From Scandinavium sp036409475 (GTDB lineage: Bacteria; Pseudomonadota; Gammaproteobacteria; Enterobacterales; Enterobacteriaceae): a stretch of DNA of 64,000 bases. The notes beneath the pieces are model-generated. The model was not told the origin of the DNA and ran no database searches. It saw nothing but the letters and a program-made list of their open reading frames with translations. Numbering within the stretch: the stretch's first letter is position 1; each line of letters begins with the position of its first letter. A program made the position numbers and the translations under genes. The stretch covers positions 30,394-94,393 of the forward strand of contig NZ_JAYRCK010000021.1 of assembly GCF_036409475.1 (NCBI RefSeq). The letters are read 5' to 3'. Below are positions 33,182 to 41,414 of this stretch, one piece after another.

Positions 33182-33925
33182 TCACTCCCCTTCATCAACC
33201 CTTTCACAAATACACCCCTGAATATCAACAGTTCCCATCTGCTTATTATTTACACATCGACATGAAGAAAGGGAACTCCCTGGGCTCTGAATAATATAGA
33301 CATCGCCCTCATCACCATTCTGGCGATAATGATAATGTTCAGTTTTTCTAATAAGATAAGAGAGCACAAAAAAGACAAACCCGATAAGAAGAAACAGGAT
33401 TATCACCAGTACTTTCCGCCCATGCAATACCAGAGTCGCGGAAATCCCCGTTTGAGTTTTAGAGGATATTCGCTCAGTTTCATTATGTTTATTAATGAGT
33501 TCTACTTTCAAACTGTCTGGCTCATCAACCCTCGGCGCTGGAGCTGGAGCTGGAGCTGTCAATGAGGGAGTATCACCTGGAGGCTTATGTACAGGTAATA
33601 TTTCATAAGCTGGGTTGATTTGGTAGCCGAGGCGAGGATGCGTAATAATGAGATCGTGAATACCAAAATCTTTCAGATCGCGGCGTAACGCATAAATGGT
33701 TTGAAGTAAACTACTGTCGCTCACACATAAGCCGAAATCCCCCCACACTTCTTCAAAAAGCTGTTTCCTCGTTGCAAGCCCCTCCCTTGAATGTACGACC
33801 AGACATTTGAAACACCGGCCTTTTACACCCGGCAAACAGATATCATCACCCTTTGTTAGATTACAAAAGCGCATGCAATTGCTATCAAACAATAGGTCAT
33901 TACCAATCATAAATGACGTACACAT
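33182..33925 (-). CDS. Membrane-anchored winged-helix (ToxR/CadC-type) regulator
   Basis: An OmpR-type winged helix covers about the first 100 residues: LVVHSREGLATRKQLFEEVWGDFG...SSLLQTIYALRRDLKDFG..DLIITHPRLGYQI. A proline/alanine linker (APAPAPAPRV) and a single membrane helix (KVLVIILFLLIGFVFFVLSYLI) follow, then a short periplasmic tail of about 50 residues with four cysteines. This is the ToxR/CadC layout: DNA binding in the cytoplasm, sensing outside. The start is uncertain: ATGs at 34027, 33925 (used here) and 33910 are all in frame and none has a clear ribosome site. Control of the neighbouring chitinase gene is likely from position but not proven. Confidence 0.75.
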   Translation of the reverse strand: MCTSFMIGNDLLFDSNCMRFCNLTKGDDICLPGVKGRCFKCLVVHSREGLATRKQLFEEVWGDFGLCVSDSSLLQTIYALRRDLKDFGIHDLIITHPRLGYQINPAYEILPVHKPPGDTPSLTAPAPAPAPRVDEPDSLKVELINKHNETERISSKTQTGISATLVLHGRKVLVIILFLLIGFVFFVLSYLIRKTEHYHYRQNGDEGDVYIIQSPGSSLSSCRCVNNKQMGTVDIQGCICERVDEGE

Positions 33926-34090
33926 AAGATATGTCCATCCAGCGTGTGTGAAAAATACATGCACATACAGAATCAATTCGACATAGTGTTTTACACGACT
34001 CCATAGGGCTGGCAACACAAAAATCATTAGAAATTATGAAACAACGGGCATTAATAATCATTTAATATATATTTAAATTATATATTCATA

Positions 34091-34909
34091 TCACGAATTA
34101 ATATGCTCCTTACAGTAACGCCGCTTCCACACCGCAGGCGTTAGCCCGGTATGTTTACGGAAGATTTGCCGGAAGTAGCCGGTATCACTAAACCCACACT
34201 GTTCAGCGACCTCTTTCAGTGAGCGGGAGTCGCTGATGAGCAGCTTCTCTGCTGCCATCACTCGCTGGCGGTGCAGCGCTTCCGTCAGCGTAAGATGAAA
34301 GACGCGGCGGTACACGCGGCCCAGATAGTCAGCGTTACAGTGAAGTTCACGGGCCAGTTGTGAGGTGGAAAGCGGCAGATGATATTGCGTGCGAATAATC
34401 TGCTGCGCCTTGTACGCCAGCGCAACGCCGGGGCTGTCGTCGGCGTGCTCCTGCAAGCCTGAAGCACTGATCTGCTGTAAAATCAGCAATAAGATGCACT
34501 CCAGCGCGATGCTGCGGTGAATATTCTCCTGCTCGCTGAGAAACTGACGAAACAACGAAATGACGTACTGCGCGTCACTCACCCGCGTTTGTTGGGGAAG
34601 GGTCAACAACGTCTGCCGTAATGCAGGATCGGGTCGCGATCCCAGCCACTCAAAATGGAGCCAGTAAAATTTCAGGTCTGCGGGAAATTCCCCCTCGCCG
34701 ACATGACGTCGCCCGGGTTTAAGCAACAAGCTCTCCCCTGCCGCGACGGTTAACAGCTCGCCCTCTTCACGGATTTGCAACTGACCCCGTTCGACAAAAA
34801 TCAACTCCCAGGAGGCCAGCGTACGTGCAGGATGACTCCCCACTCCGCGGGAAATAAACAATCCGCCATTTTGAACCTGAATCGGAAACGCTATGGATAA
34901 TTCGAGCAT
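34091..34909 (-). CDS. AraC-family regulator of the sugar cluster
   Basis: A 272-residue AraC regulator. The N-terminal cupin part covers about residues 15-90 (GVGSHPARTLASWELIFVERGQLQI...LLLKPGRRHVGEGEF). The two C-terminal helix-turn-helices are STSQLARELHCNADYLGRVYRRVFHLTLTEALHRQR and SLKEVAEQCGFSDTGYFRQIFRKHTGLTPAVWKRRY. It is divergent from the transporter/arabinofuranosidase operon across 249 bases, so it is probably the local activator responding to the sugar released by that enzyme. I do not assign a gene name. Confidence 0.9.
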   Translation of the reverse strand: MLELSIAFPIQVQNGGLFISRGVGSHPARTLASWELIFVERGQLQIREEGELLTVAAGESLLLKPGRRHVGEGEFPADLKFYWLHFEWLGSRPDPALRQTLLTLPQQTRVSDAQYVISLFRQFLSEQENIHRSIALECILLLILQQISASGLQEHADDSPGVALAYKAQQIIRTQYHLPLSTSQLARELHCNADYLGRVYRRVFHLTLTEALHRQRVMAAEKLLISDSRSLKEVAEQCGFSDTGYFRQIFRKHTGLTPAVWKRRYCKEHINS

Positions 34910-35158
34910 GGATATTCACTTTTCCACTTTATGGTTGGTCATAAATGCGCTTTCATCTTGATTATTCATCAAAAAATGCATTATCACCGGATCACGATCA
35001 CAGTTTAGCCACCAGGTCGGAATCGTTATCTTTTTATACTTTCCTCTTCCCTTGTTGCCCCAGCAATTCCAGGCAGAATGAATCAGGGTGTTTGCAAACC
35101 CAACAAGAAGCCCGCCGCGATGCGGGTCACGCACTCTGACCTACGTAAGGAGTTTTCG

Positions 35159-36559
35159 ATGACTTCTGCCCCGATTACACAAACCGATATCGCCCGTCAG
35201 GCCGCCAGTGAAACGCTGTCGCTGCGGGAAAAAATTGGTTACGGGTTAGGCGATGCCGGTGGCACGGTAATCACCTGCCTTATCATGAATTTTTTGACCT
35301 TTTTCTATACCGATGTCTTTGGCCTGACGCCCGCGCTGGTCGGCACGATGTTTATCGTTCTGCGCGTGTTTGATGCGATTTCCGACCCGATAATGGGCGT
35401 GATTGCCGACCGAACCCAAAGCCGCTGGGGGCGTTTTCGCCCGTGGCAATTGTGGGTCGCCGTACCGATTGGCGTAATCGGCTTCCTGACCTTCACCGTG
35501 CCCGATGTCAGCATGAACCTGAAAATCGTCTGGGCATTTGGTACCTATCTGCTGCTTTCCGTTAGCTATACCGCCATCAACGTGCCCTATTGTGCGCTGA
35601 TCAACACCATGACCACTCGCCATTCGGAAGTGCTCGGCTGCCAGTCCTGGCGCTTTGTGCTGTGCGGCGTGGCGGGCTTTTTGGTTTCCGTCGGGCTGCC
35701 GTGGCTGGTTTCAACACTTGGCAAAGGCGATGCCGCACACGGCTATCAAATGGGTGTCGGCATTCTGTGTGGCGTGGCGGTGGTGATGTTCCTGTGCTGC
35801 TTCTTCTGGGTGCGTGAGCGTGTGCCGCTGGACGCGATGGGCAAATTTACCCTGCGCGAACACCTCGCCGGGCTGCGCAACAATGACCAACTGTTGCTGA
35901 TGCTGTTGATGTCCTTCCTGCTGATTAACGTGTTCAACATTCGTGGCGGCGGGTACATGTATTTCATCACCTACGTGTTGAAAGGCAGCACCGCGTATAC
36001 CTCGCTGTTTTTCACCATGGTGACCTTCGCCTCGATTCTTGGCTCCGTGCTGGTCAGCCCGCTGTCGAAACGCATTGATACCGTTAAACTCTACTACTAC
36101 ACCAATATCGTGCTGGCCGCGCTGGCTGTGATGATGTGGTTCCTGCCAACGGGCCCGGCGTGGCAGACGCTCTGGCTGGCGGTTATCCTCGGCAACGGCG
36201 TGATTCTCGGCTTCACTCTGCCGCTGCATTTCGGCCTGATGGCTTTTGCCGATGACTACGGCGAGTGGAAAACCGGCGTGCGCTCTTCAGGCATGAACTT
36301 CGCCTTCAATCTGTTCTGCATCAAGCTCGCCTGGGCCTCCAGCGCCGGGATAATCAGCCTGGTGTTTATTTTCGTCGCCTACCAACCAGGAGCTGGCAAT
36401 CAAACCGCCGCTTCGCTGCAAGGCATGACGGCGATGGAGACACTTCTGCCCGCCCTCTTCCACCTGCTGCTGGCCTTCACCATCCGCGCCTGCAAGCTCA
36501 ATAATCCAATGATGTCGCGCATCAGTACCGATCTTCGCGCGCGCCATGTTCAGTCTTAA
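35159..36559 (+). CDS. GPH-family sugar:cation symporter (MFS)
   Basis: A 466-residue glycoside-pentoside-hexuronide transporter with twelve hydrophobic segments. The start MTSAPITQTDIARQAASETLSLREKIGYGLGDAGG has TAAGGAG seven bases upstream. Family motifs are GYGLGDAG near the start, DAISDPIMGVIADRTQSRWGRFRPW (the conserved loop 2-3 region) and DYGEWKTGVRSSGMNFA. It should bring an arabinose-containing disaccharide or oligosaccharide, or its product, into the cell with a cation. The stop lies ten bases before the GH127 gene, with which it forms an operon. The exact substrate is unknown. Confidence 0.9.
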   Translation: MTSAPITQTDIARQAASETLSLREKIGYGLGDAGGTVITCLIMNFLTFFYTDVFGLTPALVGTMFIVLRVFDAISDPIMGVIADRTQSRWGRFRPWQLWVAVPIGVIGFLTFTVPDVSMNLKIVWAFGTYLLLSVSYTAINVPYCALINTMTTRHSEVLGCQSWRFVLCGVAGFLVSVGLPWLVSTLGKGDAAHGYQMGVGILCGVAVVMFLCCFFWVRERVPLDAMGKFTLREHLAGLRNNDQLLLMLLMSFLLINVFNIRGGGYMYFITYVLKGSTAYTSLFFTMVTFASILGSVLVSPLSKRIDTVKLYYYTNIVLAALAVMMWFLPTGPAWQTLWLAVILGNGVILGFTLPLHFGLMAFADDYGEWKTGVRSSGMNFAFNLFCIKLAWASSAGIISLVFIFVAYQPGAGNQTAASLQGMTAMETLLPALFHLLLAFTIRACKLNNPMMSRISTDLRARHVQS

Positions 36560-36569
36560 GGAGAACACT

Positions 36570-38525
36570 ATGTCTGTGATGGAAGTCGACCTGCATAAGC
36601 TCAAAATCAGCGATCCGTTTCTGGGCCAGTATCAGCAACTGGTTCGTGATGTCGTGATCCCTTATCAGTGGGATGCGCTTAACGATCGCATCGCAGAAGC
36701 CGATCCCAGCCACGCCATTGAAAACTTCCGTATCGCCGCCGGACTTCAGCAGGGCGAGTTCTACGGCATGGTCTTTCAGGACAGCGATGTGGCGAAATGG
36801 CTGGAAGCCGTGGCGTGGTCGCTTTGCCAAAAGCCAGACGCCGAGCTGGAAAAAACGGCCGATGAGGTGATTGAACTGGTTGCCGCCGCGCAGTGCGATG
36901 ACGGCTATCTCAACACCTATTTCACGGTAAAAGCCCCGCAAGAGCGCTGGACCAATCTGGCCGAATGCCACGAACTTTATTGCGCCGGACACATGATTGA
37001 AGCAGGCGTTGCGTTCTTTCAGGCTACCGGCAAGCGCCGTCTGCTGGAGGTCGTGTGTAAACTCGCCGATCACATCGACAGCGTTTTTGGCCCTGGCGAA
37101 AGCCAGTTGCACGGCTACCCCGGGCACCCGGAAATCGAGCTGGCGTTAATGCGCTTATATGAAGTCACACAAGAACCTCGCTATCAAACATTGGTGAAGT
37201 ACTTCGTCGAACAGCGGGGAACGCAGCCCCATTTCTATGACATTGAGTACGAAAAGCGCGGAAAGACCTCGTACTGGAATACTTACGGCCCGGCGTGGAT
37301 GGTGAAAGACAAGCCCTACAGCCAGGCACATCAACCGCTTGCTGAACAACAAACTGCGATTGGCCATGCGGTGCGCTTTGTCTATCTGATGACCGGCGTG
37401 GCGCATCTGGCGCGGCTCAGTCAGGATGAAAGTAAGAGGCAGGACTGCCTGCGATTGTGGAACAACATGGCCCAGCGCCAGCTCTATATCACTGGCGGCA
37501 TCGGCTCACAGAGCAGCGGCGAAGCATTCAGCAGCGATTACGATCTGCCGAACGACAGCGTCTATGCCGAGAGCTGCGCCTCGATTGGCCTGATGATGTT
37601 CGCCCGCCGAATGCTGGAAATGGAAGCCGACAGCCAGTATGCCGACGTGATGGAACGCGCGTTGTACAACACGGTGCTGGGCGGCATGGCGCTGGACGGC
37701 AAACACTTCTTCTACGTCAATCCGCTGGAAGTGCATCCGAAAACGCTGCCGTTCAATCACATTTACGATCACGTGAAACCTGTTCGTCAGCGCTGGTTTG
37801 GCTGCGCCTGCTGTCCGCCGAATATCGCGCGCGTGCTGACATCGCTCGGCCATTACATCTACACGCCACGCGAGGATGCGCTGTACGTCAACCTGTACGT
37901 CGGTAATAGCGCGGAAGTCTCGGTGGGTGACGACACCCTGCGCCTGCGCATCAGCGGTAATTTCCCATGGCAGGATAAAGTCACCCTCGCCATTGATTCA
38001 CCGAAACCAGTACAACACACACTGGCGCTGCGCCTGCCTGATTGGTGCGACGCTCCACAGGTCACACTGAACGGTATCGAGGTGAAGAAAGATATCCGCA
38101 AAGGCTATCTGCATATCAACCGCGAATGGCACGAAGGCGATACCCTGACGCTCACGCTGCCCATGCCAGTGCGCCGCGTTTATGGCAATCCTCTGGTACG
38201 CCATGTTGCGGGAAAAGTTGCCGTTCAGCGCGGGCCGCTGGTCTATTGCCTGGAACAAGCTGATAACGGCGAAGCGTTGCACAACCTCTGGCTGCCGGAG
38301 AACGCCTCGTTTAATGCCTTCGAAGGCAAAGGTCTTTTTGCCCATAAAGTCCTGATTCAGGCCGAAGGGCTCCGCAAAGGCTCGGCAAACCCGGAACAGC
38401 AGTCGCTGTGGCACTACGACCACTCGCCATCCTCAGCAACATCGCAAACCCTGACCTTTATTCCGTGGTTCAGTTGGGCCAACCGCGGCGAAGGGGAAAT
38501 GCGTATTTGGGTGAATGAGGGGTGA
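36570..38525 (+). CDS. GH127 beta-L-arabinofuranosidase
   Basis: A 651-residue DUF1680/GH127 enzyme that should split beta-L-arabinofuranosyl residues from plant-derived oligosaccharides. The zinc/cysteine active site of this family (HypBA1 type) is complete: E334 and C336 in YAESCASIG, and the pair C414-C415 in WFGCACCPPN, C414 being the expected nucleophile. The N-terminal (alpha/alpha)6 barrel carries NTYFTVKAPQERW and ELYCAGHMIEAG; beta-sandwich domains make up the C-terminal third. No signal peptide is present, so it acts in the cytoplasm on imported sugar. AAGGAG precedes the ATG. It is the second gene of the transporter operon; a REP array starts just after it. Confidence 0.92.
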   Translation: MSVMEVDLHKLKISDPFLGQYQQLVRDVVIPYQWDALNDRIAEADPSHAIENFRIAAGLQQGEFYGMVFQDSDVAKWLEAVAWSLCQKPDAELEKTADEVIELVAAAQCDDGYLNTYFTVKAPQERWTNLAECHELYCAGHMIEAGVAFFQATGKRRLLEVVCKLADHIDSVFGPGESQLHGYPGHPEIELALMRLYEVTQEPRYQTLVKYFVEQRGTQPHFYDIEYEKRGKTSYWNTYGPAWMVKDKPYSQAHQPLAEQQTAIGHAVRFVYLMTGVAHLARLSQDESKRQDCLRLWNNMAQRQLYITGGIGSQSSGEAFSSDYDLPNDSVYAESCASIGLMMFARRMLEMEADSQYADVMERALYNTVLGGMALDGKHFFYVNPLEVHPKTLPFNHIYDHVKPVRQRWFGCACCPPNIARVLTSLGHYIYTPREDALYVNLYVGNSAEVSVGDDTLRLRISGNFPWQDKVTLAIDSPKPVQHTLALRLPDWCDAPQVTLNGIEVKKDIRKGYLHINREWHEGDTLTLTLPMPVRRVYGNPLVRHVAGKVAVQRGPLVYCLEQADNGEALHNLWLPENASFNAFEGKGLFAHKVLIQAEGLRKGSANPEQQSLWHYDHSPSSATSQTLTFIPWFSWANRGEGEMRIWVNEG

Positions 38526-38532
38526 TGACGAA

Positions 38533-38563
38533 TTGCCCGGCGGCGCAAGCTTGCCGGGCCTAC
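38533..38563. repeat. REP copy upstream of the array, identical to the copy at 39517-39547
   Basis: A 31-base REP palindrome beginning TTGCCCGGCGGCGCAAGC and ending GGGCCTAC. The same 31 bases occur without a mismatch at 39517-39547 in the same orientation, so the two copies bracket the 77-bp array and the RAYT gene. Confidence 0.9.
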
Positions 38564-38580
38564 GGGATATGATGATTATC

Positions 38581-39007
38581 AAGGTGTTGTAGGCCGGATA
38601 AGCGTCAGCGCCATCCGGCTTTATCGTGCCACAAACCTCCCGGACCTCCGGGGTATCAGGGTGTTGTAGGCCGGATAAGCGCTAGCGCCATCCGGCTTTA
38701 TCGTGCCACAAACCTCCCGGACCTCCGGGGTATCAGGGTGTTGTAGGCCGGATAAGCGTCAGCGCCATCCGGCTTTATCGTGCCACAAACCTGCCGGACC
38801 TCCGGAGTATCAGGGTTTTGTAGGCCGGATAAGCGCTAGCGCCATCCGGCTTTATCGTGCCACAAACCTGCCGGACCTCCGGGGTATCAGGGTGTTGTAG
38901 GCCGGATAAGCGCTAGCGCCATCCGGCTTTATCGTGCCACAAACCTGCCGGACCTCCGGGGTATCAGGGTGTTGTAGGCCGGATAAGCGCCAGCGCCATC
39001 CGGCGAA
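38581..39007. repeat. Six-copy tandem REP array, 77-bp period
   Basis: The REP core GTAGGCCGGATAAGCG...GCCATCCGGC starts at 38589, 38666, 38743, 38820, 38897 and 38974, an exact 77-bp period with near-identical spacers (TTTATCGTGCCACAAACCT(C/G)CCGGACCTCCGGGGTATCAGGG). Units differ at the centre of the palindrome (GTCAGC, GCTAGC, GCCAGC) and at C/G in the spacer. The last two units are also coding for the C-terminus of the RAYT gene on the minus strand. Confidence 0.95.
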
Positions 39008-39498
39008 TAAGGCCGCTCCCCAGCCGAAATATCAAGGGTACTTCCGGCCCAATCCCAGGGATAAAGCCCATTCCGAACATCACGGTGAAAGGTCGAATAG
39101 GGCCAATCCGACACCTGTTTTACCCAGCCATGTTTCAAGGGATTGATGTAGATGTAATCCATATGGCGACGGTAATCCTCTTCGCTACGAAGGGTATGTT
39201 CCCAAAAGCGTGGTTGCCAGATATCAGACATTTGCAACCCTCGGGTAAATCCCTTTTTAATGTCCCGCCAGCGGCTGGAGTAATCGCAATCATGCTCGGG
39301 CAACGTCCAGATACAGTGCATATGTTCAGGTAAGACAACCCAAGCGTTGATATGAAATGGTTTACGAGACTTCACCCGTGCAATCGACTGTTTCAGCAAT
39401 CCTGTTTGTTGAACCAGGAGATCACTTCGTCTGTTCCTGAGATTGACGGTGAAAAACCAGGTGCCCCCATTCTGATAACTACGCCTGTAATTTGACAT
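38929..39498 (-). CDS. REP-associated tyrosine transposase (RAYT, TnpA-REP)
   Basis: A 189-residue Y1/HUH single-strand nuclease of the kind that makes or moves REP elements. The metal-binding HxH is in WVVLPEHMHCIWTLPE (about residues 58-60), and the catalytic tyrosine is probably in MDYIYINPLKHGW. It starts MSNYRRSYQNGGTWFFTVNLRNRR with CAGGAGCC upstream. Its last 26 codons (GAGAYPAYNTLIPRRSGRFVAR) are written in REP-array DNA, so the stop codon lies inside the array and the original C-terminus may have been replaced. REP copies flank it on both sides. It is probably domesticated and not self-mobile. Confidence 0.9.
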   Translation of the reverse strand: MSNYRRSYQNGGTWFFTVNLRNRRSDLLVQQTGLLKQSIARVKSRKPFHINAWVVLPEHMHCIWTLPEHDCDYSSRWRDIKKGFTRGLQMSDIWQPRFWEHTLRSEEDYRRHMDYIYINPLKHGWVKQVSDWPYSTFHRDVRNGLYPWDWAGSTLDISAGERPYSPDGAGAYPAYNTLIPRRSGRFVAR

Positions 39499-39516
39499 AT
39501 TCTGGCTCCTGCTTTC

Positions 39517-39547
39517 TTGCCCGGCGGCGCAAGCTTGCCGGGCCTAC
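39517..39547. repeat. REP copy upstream of the RAYT gene
   Basis: Identical over 31 bases, and in the same orientation, to 38533-38563. It lies 19 bases before the RAYT start codon on the minus strand, a likely recognition target of the enzyme. Confidence 0.9.
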
Positions 39548-39665
39548 AAAACCCTACAGCAATCGAAACAGTATTCATCGTATTGAATTCCCCTTCCTGA
39601 AACCCACACGCAAGAAACTTAAGCGGCCTGCAGCGTTGCACAGGCATTTGCGACCCGCCTCTGAT

Positions 39666-39756
39666 TTGTCAATCTGTGTGCTTTACGCTGACAGAATTTG
39701 ACAATTGATGACCAGGCAGTAATCATAAAGTTAATTACTGACCAGGCAGCTATCAT
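39666..39756 (+). promoter_or_regulatory. Promoter/operator of the marR-emrAB-like operon with two 18-bp direct repeats
   Basis: TGACCAGGCAGTAATCAT (39709-39726) and TGACCAGGCAGCTATCAT (39739-39756) differ at two positions and are 30 bases apart, i.e. close to three helical turns. A consensus -35 box TTGACA (39698-39703) precedes the first copy and the second copy runs into the ATG of the marR-like gene. The copies are likely operator sites for autoregulation; most MarR proteins use inverted repeats, so the direct layout is unusual. Confidence 0.5.
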
Positions 39757-40210
39757 GAATTCCTCAACACTTTCCCAAAACAAAAACCTGCATCTGGGTT
39801 TGCTTTTTCATCTGGCAAACCAGTTTAAAGACCAGCTTATCGGCCACTATTTTTCTGGCAGCGGCATCACCGCCCCGCAATTTAAGGTTCTGATTAATAT
39901 CTATAAAGGCAACACCAGCCCGGCTGAAATTTGCAAGAGCTTGCAGATGGACACCGGGGCGATGAGCCGGATGGTTGAACGGATGGTCAAGAATGACCTG
40001 ATTGAACGTCACCCTAATCCTCAGGACAAACGTCAGGTGATCCTGGCCCTGACGGAAAAAGGGCAAACGCTGTGCAATACGTTTCAGAATGAAGCCCTGA
40101 CCACCATTTTGGCGGACTTAACCGCCCACCTGACGCCTGAAGAATCCCGGCAGTTACAAGGCCTGCTTATCAAAATGCTGCCGGATGAATTTACGGCCCC
40201 CCATCGCTAA
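39755..40210 (+). CDS. MarR-family regulator of the adjacent efflux genes
   Basis: A 151-residue MarR regulator starting MNSSTLSQNKNLHLGLLFHLANQFKD (an ATG at 39698 in frame would add 19 residues lying over the putative operator). The winged helix is clear: LINIYKGNTSPAEICKSLQMDTGAMSRMVERMVKNDLIERHPNPQDKRQVILALTEKG. It has little resemblance to MprA/EmrR of E. coli outside the family core. It lies 15 bases before the emrA-like gene, the usual order for a drug-responsive repressor and its efflux pump. Confidence 0.88.
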   Translation: MNSSTLSQNKNLHLGLLFHLANQFKDQLIGHYFSGSGITAPQFKVLINIYKGNTSPAEICKSLQMDTGAMSRMVERMVKNDLIERHPNPQDKRQVILALTEKGQTLCNTFQNEALTTILADLTAHLTPEESRQLQGLLIKMLPDEFTAPHR

Positions 40211-40225
40211 TTAAGGCCACACGCT

Positions 40226-41404
40226 ATGTCCATGGAAAACACCGCTCCGGCGCCTGAAAAACGCCCGAGCAAACGTAAACGCAATTTTGCGATCCTGTTG
40301 CTGATCCTGATTCTGGTGGCCGCCGGATGTCTGGCCTGGTACCTGCTGTACGCTCGTTATTACGAAACGACCGATGATGCCTATGTGAACGGTAACCAGG
40401 TCACACTGACACCGCAGATTGCCGGCACGGTCACGCAGGTCACCGTGGATGAAGGCGATTACGTGCAGAAAGGCCAGCCGCTGGTTCTGCTCGACCCAAG
40501 CGATACTGAAATTGCGCTTCAGCAGGCTGAGGCCAGCCTCGCCAATACCGTGCGTCAGGTTCGCGGCTTGTACAGCACCGCAGATAACTACCGTGCGCAG
40601 GTTGAAGCGAAAAGAGTCGCCCTGCAAACCGCGCAAAGTGACTACGCTCGCCGTGCCAAAATCTTCTCAACCGGTGCCATTGCTGCGGAAGATCTGGCGC
40701 ACTATCGCGATGCCGTCACCAGCGCCCAAAGCGATTTGGTTGCCGCACAACAGGCATTGAAAACCAATCAGGCGATGGTGGATGACACCGTTATCGACAG
40801 TCACCCTGAAATCAAAACGGCCGTGGCGACCCTGCGCCAGCGCTATCTGGACAACGCGCGTAGCACCATTGTTGCGCCTGTCAGCGGTTATGTGGCGAAG
40901 CGCGCTGTGCAACTCGGCATGCGCGTCACTTCAGGCACCACGCTGCTCGCTATCGTGCCTCTGGATCAGGTTTGGGTTGATGCCAACTTCAAAGAGAGCC
41001 AGATGCAGGATATGCGTTTAGGGCAGAAAGTGACGCTGAATGCCGACCTGTACGGTGACGATGTGCAGTATCAGGGCACGATTGAAAGCTTAGGGATCGG
41101 CACCGGCAGCGCGTTTTCCCTGCTGCCTGCGCAGAACGCCAGCGGTAACTGGATCAAGATTGTTCAGCGTCTGCCGGTTCGTATTACGCTCGACCCGCAT
41201 GACATGCAAAAGCATCCGCTGCGTATTGGTCTGTCGATGAACGCGAAGGTGGATATCCGTGATGTTGATGGTCATCTTCTGCCGCAAAAAACCGTCGATC
41301 AGCCGCGATTCACCACCGATGTGTATGAAACGCCAATGGAAGCGGCCGATAAACTGGTGGCGAAAATCCTTCATGACAACAGCAGCGCCGTAGCCCAGCG
41401 TTAA
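40226..41404 (+). CDS. EmrA-like membrane fusion protein
   Basis: A 392-residue HlyD/EmrA periplasmic adaptor that links an inner-membrane pump to TolC. It has a short basic cytoplasmic start (MSMENTAPAPEKRPSKRKRN), a single membrane anchor (FAILLLILILVAAGCLAWYLL) and then ETTDDAYVNGNQVTLTPQIAGTVTQV, the typical lipoyl half-motif. A helical hairpin (about residues 95-200) and VDANFKESQM...YGDDVQY.G...GTGSAFSLLPAQNASGNWIKIVQRLPVRI follow, which closely parallel E. coli EmrA although overall identity is only partial. It is a paralogue-type pump gene beside selB and not at the usual mprA-emrAB locus. Confidence 0.92.
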   Translation: MSMENTAPAPEKRPSKRKRNFAILLLILILVAAGCLAWYLLYARYYETTDDAYVNGNQVTLTPQIAGTVTQVTVDEGDYVQKGQPLVLLDPSDTEIALQQAEASLANTVRQVRGLYSTADNYRAQVEAKRVALQTAQSDYARRAKIFSTGAIAAEDLAHYRDAVTSAQSDLVAAQQALKTNQAMVDDTVIDSHPEIKTAVATLRQRYLDNARSTIVAPVSGYVAKRAVQLGMRVTSGTTLLAIVPLDQVWVDANFKESQMQDMRLGQKVTLNADLYGDDVQYQGTIESLGIGTGSAFSLLPAQNASGNWIKIVQRLPVRITLDPHDMQKHPLRIGLSMNAKVDIRDVDGHLLPQKTVDQPRFTTDVYETPMEAADKLVAKILHDNSSAVAQR

Positions 41405-41414
41405 GAGAGAAGCT

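Noticed and set aside
35711..36229. His/Gln-rich ORF antisense to the GPH transporter
   Set aside because: Typical antisense shadow of a membrane-protein gene; the real operon on the plus strand has strong ribosome sites.
38703..38900. A 65-codon repetitive ORF (MPQTSRTSG...) in the REP array
   Set aside because: It is a translation of the 77-bp repeat with no start signal and no independent coding evidence.
38581..39007. CRISPR array
   Set aside because: The repeated units have a constant 77-bp period with near-identical spacers and REP palindromes; there are no unique spacers and no cas genes.
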